DNA of 64,000 nucleotides. Source: Bradyrhizobium commune (GTDB taxonomy: Bacteria > Pseudomonadota > Alphaproteobacteria > Rhizobiales > Xanthobacteraceae). A program made the translations under genes and the position numbers. The stretch's first letter is position 1. Each line of letters begins with the position of its first letter. The notes below the pieces were generated by a model, which saw only the letters and a program-made list of their open reading frames with translations, did no database searches and was not told the origin of the DNA. The stretch is from assembly GCF_015624505.1 (NCBI RefSeq), contig NZ_CP061379.1, positions 4,030,001 to 4,094,000 of the forward strand. The letters are read 5' to 3'. Positions 60,442 to 64,000 of this stretch are shown here, one piece after another.

Positions 60442-61809
60442 ATGTTGTCCATCGAGAAACCTGTCGGCGACACGGTTTCGACGCCCTCGCCGGCGCTCGA
60501 AACGAGCGACATACAGGCAACCGTCCTGCGCCCGCGCCCCAAACCTTACTGCGGAGAATACGTCATTCTCCGCATCGGCGACCCAGAGCAAGGAAGGGAA
60601 ATGCTGCGCCGCATCCTTCCCCACGTCGCGCCGGCTGACGAATGGTGGGTGCCATCCCTGCCCGGCTGGCTGGGGATTGCGTTCACCTTCGAGGGTATGA
60701 AGGCGCTGGGCGTACCGCAGGCGTCGTTAGACAGTTTTCCGATCGAATTCCGACAGGGCATGGCGGCGCGCGCCGAGACCCTGCATGATTTCGGTGTCAA
60801 CGCGCCGGCCAACTGGGAGCATCCGTTCGGCACACCGGACGCGCACGTCGCCCTGGCGATATATGCCAAAAGCGATCAAGACCTGGAGAAGGTCCTGGAT
60901 CTCGCGCGCAAGAGCCATCACGACCTCCAGCAAATTTCGGTCGTGTACCGTATGCAGTTCGGCGAACTGCCGGAAGGACGCAATCCGTTCGGCTTCAGGG
61001 ACGGCCTGCACAATCCTCTCGTCGAAGGAAGCGGTCCAGCGCGAGCCGGCGCGGAAACATCGATCAAGGCCGGCGAGTTCGTCATGGGCTATGCCGACGA
61101 GCGGGGGGAAACCGCCGATGTCCCGATTCCCTTGGAGCTGCGCCGCAACGGCACGTTCGTCGCGATCCGCAAATTTCACACGGATGTTGCCGCGTTCCGT
61201 CGATACCTGCGGGCCCAGGCGTCGACGCCGGAGGAAGAGGAGCTGATTGCCGCAAAAATGGTGGGCCGATGGCGCAGCGGCGCGCCCCTGGTGCTGGCAC
61301 CGGACCGCGACGATCCGGCGCTGGGCGCGGACGGAAATCGCAACAATGATTTCGGCTACACAGACGACATGAAGGGGTTGAAATGCCCGTTCAGCGCGCA
61401 CATCCGTCGCGTCAATCCGCGCGATGCCCTGAAGGACGAGGTTGTCGCTGTCAATCTCCACCACTTCCTGCGCCGGGGCACCAACTACGGACAACCTTTG
61501 CCGGAGGGCGTGCTGGACGATGACGGCGCCGAGCGTGGCGGCGTCTTCCTGCTGATCGGCGCGCATCTGCATCGGCAGTTCGAGTTCATCCAGTCGCAGT
61601 GGGTGACCGACGGCAATTTTATCAGCCACGGAACCGAGCAGGATCCGATCATCGGCAACAACGATGGCGATGGCGTCTTCACGATTCCGAGAACTCCCGT
61701 TCGGCGGCGCCTACACGGATTGCCAAGCTTCGTTTCCGTCCGTGGCGGCGAATACTGCTTCATGCCGGGACTACGTGCGCTGCGATGGATCGCAAACTTG
61801 AGCCAGTGA
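60442..61809 (+). CDS. DyP-type haem peroxidase
   Basis: 455 residues from the ATG at 60442 (AAGGA upstream). The DyP signature GFRDG lies at 184-188 with the distal Asp, the proximal haem His is H320 (CPFSAHIRRVNPRD), and the distal Arg lies in FLRRGTNYG. It has no Tat or Sec signal, so it works in the cytoplasm or in a compartment. It should reduce H2O2 while oxidising a bulky substrate. No encapsulin gene is beside it. Genes A and B before it and the DUF4331-SRPBCC fusion 12 bases after it form one operon. Confidence 0.92.
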   Translation: MLSIEKPVGDTVSTPSPALETSDIQATVLRPRPKPYCGEYVILRIGDPEQGREMLRRILPHVAPADEWWVPSLPGWLGIAFTFEGMKALGVPQASLDSFPIEFRQGMAARAETLHDFGVNAPANWEHPFGTPDAHVALAIYAKSDQDLEKVLDLARKSHHDLQQISVVYRMQFGELPEGRNPFGFRDGLHNPLVEGSGPARAGAETSIKAGEFVMGYADERGETADVPIPLELRRNGTFVAIRKFHTDVAAFRRYLRAQASTPEEEELIAAKMVGRWRSGAPLVLAPDRDDPALGADGNRNNDFGYTDDMKGLKCPFSAHIRRVNPRDALKDEVVAVNLHHFLRRGTNYGQPLPEGVLDDDGAERGGVFLLIGAHLHRQFEFIQSQWVTDGNFISHGTEQDPIIGNNDGDGVFTIPRTPVRRRLHGLPSFVSVRGGEYCFMPGLRALRWIANLSQ

Positions 61810-61821
61810 AGGAGGCTAACG

Positions 61822-63321
61822 ATGTCCGATCACGTTGACGGTCCGCGGTCGATCGGCGACCCTGCTGCCGACCTCACCGACCTCTTTGTGTTTACCAGTC
61901 CGGAGAATCCGGCGCGCACCGTCCTCGCCGCGAACGTCTTCCCCTCCGCCGGCGAGGACGCAATGTTCTCCAACATCATCACCTACTCGATCGCGGTGCG
62001 CCACGTGAGCGTTGCAGGTATTGGCAACAGCGCGAAGTTTCAACCCGCTGACGACGAGATCCGCTTCAGTTTCCGGTTCGACGTCCTGATACCGGATGCC
62101 GCAGGGAAAGCGATCCAGCGCGGCGTCTGCACGCTACCCGACGGTCGCGCGCTGTCTCTCACTGTGAACGATGAGACAGGGGCGTCGACACCGGAAGGTG
62201 ATATCCGCGTGTTCGCCGGGCTGCGCTCCGACCCTTTCTACCTCGCCTGGGATATCGCCATACTCAAGACGCTTCCGAATCTGCTGCAACACACTAACGT
62301 GCTCAGCATTGTCGTCGAGTGCGATACGCGCCGCGTCCTCGATCTCGCGAAAGGCTCATTGTTCGGCGCTATCGCCGAGACCGTTCCTCCGCAACAGCGG
62401 GGCCTTCTTGGTCCTGCAATCGCCCGCATCGACTGGATCGGACGCCCCGAGCAGACAAACATGCGGCTCAACAACCCGGCGATGTCGGCAATCGACGATT
62501 TGCGCGACCTGTGGAATCAGCAGGCGCCCTTTGCGATCTCGAAGCAGTTGCAGCCACTTTTTCTTCAGCGACTGAAGGACAGCATCGCCACCTGGGACAT
62601 GCTCGACGGCAACGCGGATTGGACACCGGAAGCGATTGCCGCCACCGCCAATGTCTTTCTCGATGATTTTCTATTGTTCGATGCGGCCAAGCCGATCACC
62701 GACCAAAGTCATCTCGAAATCGAGAAGAGCACGCTTTCCGGTCGCCCTTACCAGACGGGAGGAGGTCGCACGGTCGACGCGAATTCGATCGATATCCTGC
62801 TCACCTGGCTCGTCAATCGCGATCGCGAGTTCCTGCTGGGCGGTGCAACCGGGGCGACGAAGCCTGGCCTGAGCATTTTTCCATACTTCGCGACGCCCAA
62901 CACGGAACTGCAGACCGTTGCTGAATCCGTTGAGCTCGCCGCGGCGCCCGCCGACGTATGGTCGCTGATCGGACAGTTCGGCGGCACGTGGCATCCCCTG
63001 ACCGCAAGAGTCAACTTGACCGGCGCGGGCATCGGCCAGCTCCGCACCATCCAGACGCTCGATGGCCAGCAAACTATCGAACGGCTCGAGGCGATCGACG
63101 ACGCCACGCGGTTGCTCCGCTATACGAACATCGCCGGGATGGCCGTCTCCCACTATACGGGCACACTTGAGGTGAAGCCGAAGGGCAGCGGCAGCATAGT
63201 CGATTGGCGCGCGCAATTCGTAGCCGCCAATGCCACCGACAGGGCCATGAAGGTCAAGGTGTCGACCTTGCTCAAGACCGGCCTCGAAAGCCTGAAGTCA
63301 CGTTTCGGAGCTGCCAAATGA
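61822..63321 (+). CDS. DUF4331-SRPBCC fusion protein
   Basis: 499 residues with an AAGGAGG ribosome binding site. Residues 1 to about 355 match DUF4331 (start MSDHVDGPRSIGDPAADLTD, LFVFTSP; later IDWIGRPEQTNMRLNNP and GGGRTVDANSID). Residues about 370-495 form an SRPBCC/polyketide-cyclase-like domain (ESVELAAAPADVWSLIGQFG, HPLTARVNLTGAGIGQLRTI, GTLEVKPKGSGSIVDW). SRPBCC domains bind hydrophobic ligands. DUF4331 proteins are often exported, but this one lacks a signal peptide. The fusion is unusual. A TPR gene follows with an ATGA overlap. Confidence 0.85.
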   Translation: MSDHVDGPRSIGDPAADLTDLFVFTSPENPARTVLAANVFPSAGEDAMFSNIITYSIAVRHVSVAGIGNSAKFQPADDEIRFSFRFDVLIPDAAGKAIQRGVCTLPDGRALSLTVNDETGASTPEGDIRVFAGLRSDPFYLAWDIAILKTLPNLLQHTNVLSIVVECDTRRVLDLAKGSLFGAIAETVPPQQRGLLGPAIARIDWIGRPEQTNMRLNNPAMSAIDDLRDLWNQQAPFAISKQLQPLFLQRLKDSIATWDMLDGNADWTPEAIAATANVFLDDFLLFDAAKPITDQSHLEIEKSTLSGRPYQTGGGRTVDANSIDILLTWLVNRDREFLLGGATGATKPGLSIFPYFATPNTELQTVAESVELAAAPADVWSLIGQFGGTWHPLTARVNLTGAGIGQLRTIQTLDGQQTIERLEAIDDATRLLRYTNIAGMAVSHYTGTLEVKPKGSGSIVDWRAQFVAANATDRAMKVKVSTLLKTGLESLKSRFGAAK

Positions 63322-64000
63322 CCGCGTTGGAGGAGCTTGACCATCTCGTTCCACCGGCAACCGACGGAGACATCGCCGCGATCAACCTGGAGAGTGCGCG
63401 CCGTGGTGCATGGGCACGTTTTGCGCAGGATCCGCGCCTGCCGGGCGTGGCCGAAGCAATTGTCGATACTGAGCGGCTGGCACTGCAAATTTTGGGCGAT
63501 CCGGATGTGCTCGATCGTCTGGATGCGCTTGCCGTGCAATTCGTCCGTGCGGACGACTCGTCTCGCGCGCCCCTCGTTCAAGCCGAGGTCGCTTCGACAG
63601 CGCATCGCTTCGACGATGCTCGCGGCCACCTCGCGCGTGCCGCGCAGATGGGCGCCCCTCGCGGGGCGATCGAACGCCAGGCCCTGGCGATCGATCAGGC
63701 CTGTGGCGTGAAGCCTAATGCGGTACTCGCGGCCCGCCGCGGGTTCGCCACGGCGAGCAACCGGCTCGAAGACCTCGTACCTCTCGGCGCCGTGCTTGCC
63801 GATCTCGAGCGCTTCACCGAAGCCGACGCCGTCTATCGGCAGGCAATCTCCTCGTATGATGATGTTTCACCATACCCACTGGCGTGGACCTGCTTTCAGC
63901 TTGGCATGCTATGGGGGGAGCTCGCGCCCTTACCGGACCCGAAGTTAGCGGCGCTCTGGTATCGACGCGCGATAGCTTACTTGCCGGGCTACGTGAAGGC
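63318..64000 (+). CDS. TPR-repeat protein, partial
   Basis: 227 codons visible; the gene continues past the right edge. Its ATG overlaps the stop of the DUF4331-SRPBCC gene. It is helical with TPR-like repeats (VASTAHRFDDARGHLARAAQ; LADLERFTEADAVYRQAISS; PKLAALWYRRAIAYLPGYVK). There is no signal peptide. TPR proteins act as assembly scaffolds, which fits a multi-protein complex built by this operon. The remaining domains are unknown. Confidence 0.8.
   Translation, partial: MTALEELDHLVPPATDGDIAAINLESARRGAWARFAQDPRLPGVAEAIVDTERLALQILGDPDVLDRLDALAVQFVRADDSSRAPLVQAEVASTAHRFDDARGHLARAAQMGAPRGAIERQALAIDQACGVKPNAVLAARRGFATASNRLEDLVPLGAVLADLERFTEADAVYRQAISSYDDVSPYPLAWTCFQLGMLWGELAPLPDPKLAALWYRRAIAYLPGYVK

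Overview
The window looks like chromosome of an alphaproteobacterium of the Bradyrhizobium/Rhodopseudomonas group. The reasons are the high G+C content, FixL/FixJ-type kinases and regulators, an EcfG-like sigma factor, a C4-pathway 5-aminolevulinate synthase, a DUF6894 protein and many small secreted or Cys-rich proteins typical of that group. This assignment rests on family content only; no rRNA or intact tRNA is present.

Layout. 1-16 kb: a divergent CydB-like gene (cut by the left edge), an AraC-type regulator, a single-domain response regulator, a FixJ-like regulator, four small Cys-rich proteins, then a long minus-strand series: a Ser/Thr-kinase-like/AAA/GAF/PAS/histidine kinase of about 2,100 residues, a second membrane histidine kinase, and a sugar-type ABC transporter (binding protein, ATPase, permease). 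16-21.5 kb: a run of small membrane and secreted proteins with a PepSY-like protein, then patatin, acetoacetate decarboxylase and 3-hydroxybutyrate dehydrogenase. 22-31.5 kb: alpha-carbonic anhydrase divergent from a Ca2+/H+ antiporter, two copies of a small secreted protein, a DUF2092 protein followed by a Gly-rich secreted protein, an EcfG-like sigma factor, an AraC regulator, MgtC and a second PepSY-like protein. 31.5-42 kb: RND efflux pump with two adaptor proteins, tandem TetR regulators, and secreted low-complexity and Cys-rich proteins. 42.9 kb: a 3' fragment of tRNA-Arg(CCG), a likely attachment-site scar. 43-50 kb: hemA and a FUSC/DUF1656/HlyD efflux operon with its own winged-helix regulator. 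50-59 kb: a second copy of the FixJ-like regulator + single-domain receiver + giant kinase module. 59-64 kb: a compact operon of two tandem paralogues of unknown function, a DyP-type peroxidase, a DUF4331-SRPBCC fusion and a TPR protein cut by the right edge.

How it fits together. Two paralogous signalling modules sit about 50 kb apart. A 16-bp box, palindromic in its best form (CTAAGCC..GGCTTAG), recurs mostly about 95-165 bp upstream of the module-1 genes and of a few targets (CydB-like gene, AraC, Cys-rich protein, carbonic anhydrase/antiporter). A related variant (TAAGCCAAA.TTTACG) lies at the same distance upstream of the module-2 genes. This looks like one regulon per module. Separately, a 23-bp element (TTGAC-N6-GTC...TGAC) precedes the RND operon, the first tetR and two secreted-protein genes, suggesting a TetR regulon. 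A third operator (ACTATACGGTGTAGT) sits in two TTGACA promoters. Many small secreted proteins occur as dispersed pairs. The clearest candidate for an undescribed system is the DyP peroxidase operon at 59-64 kb.
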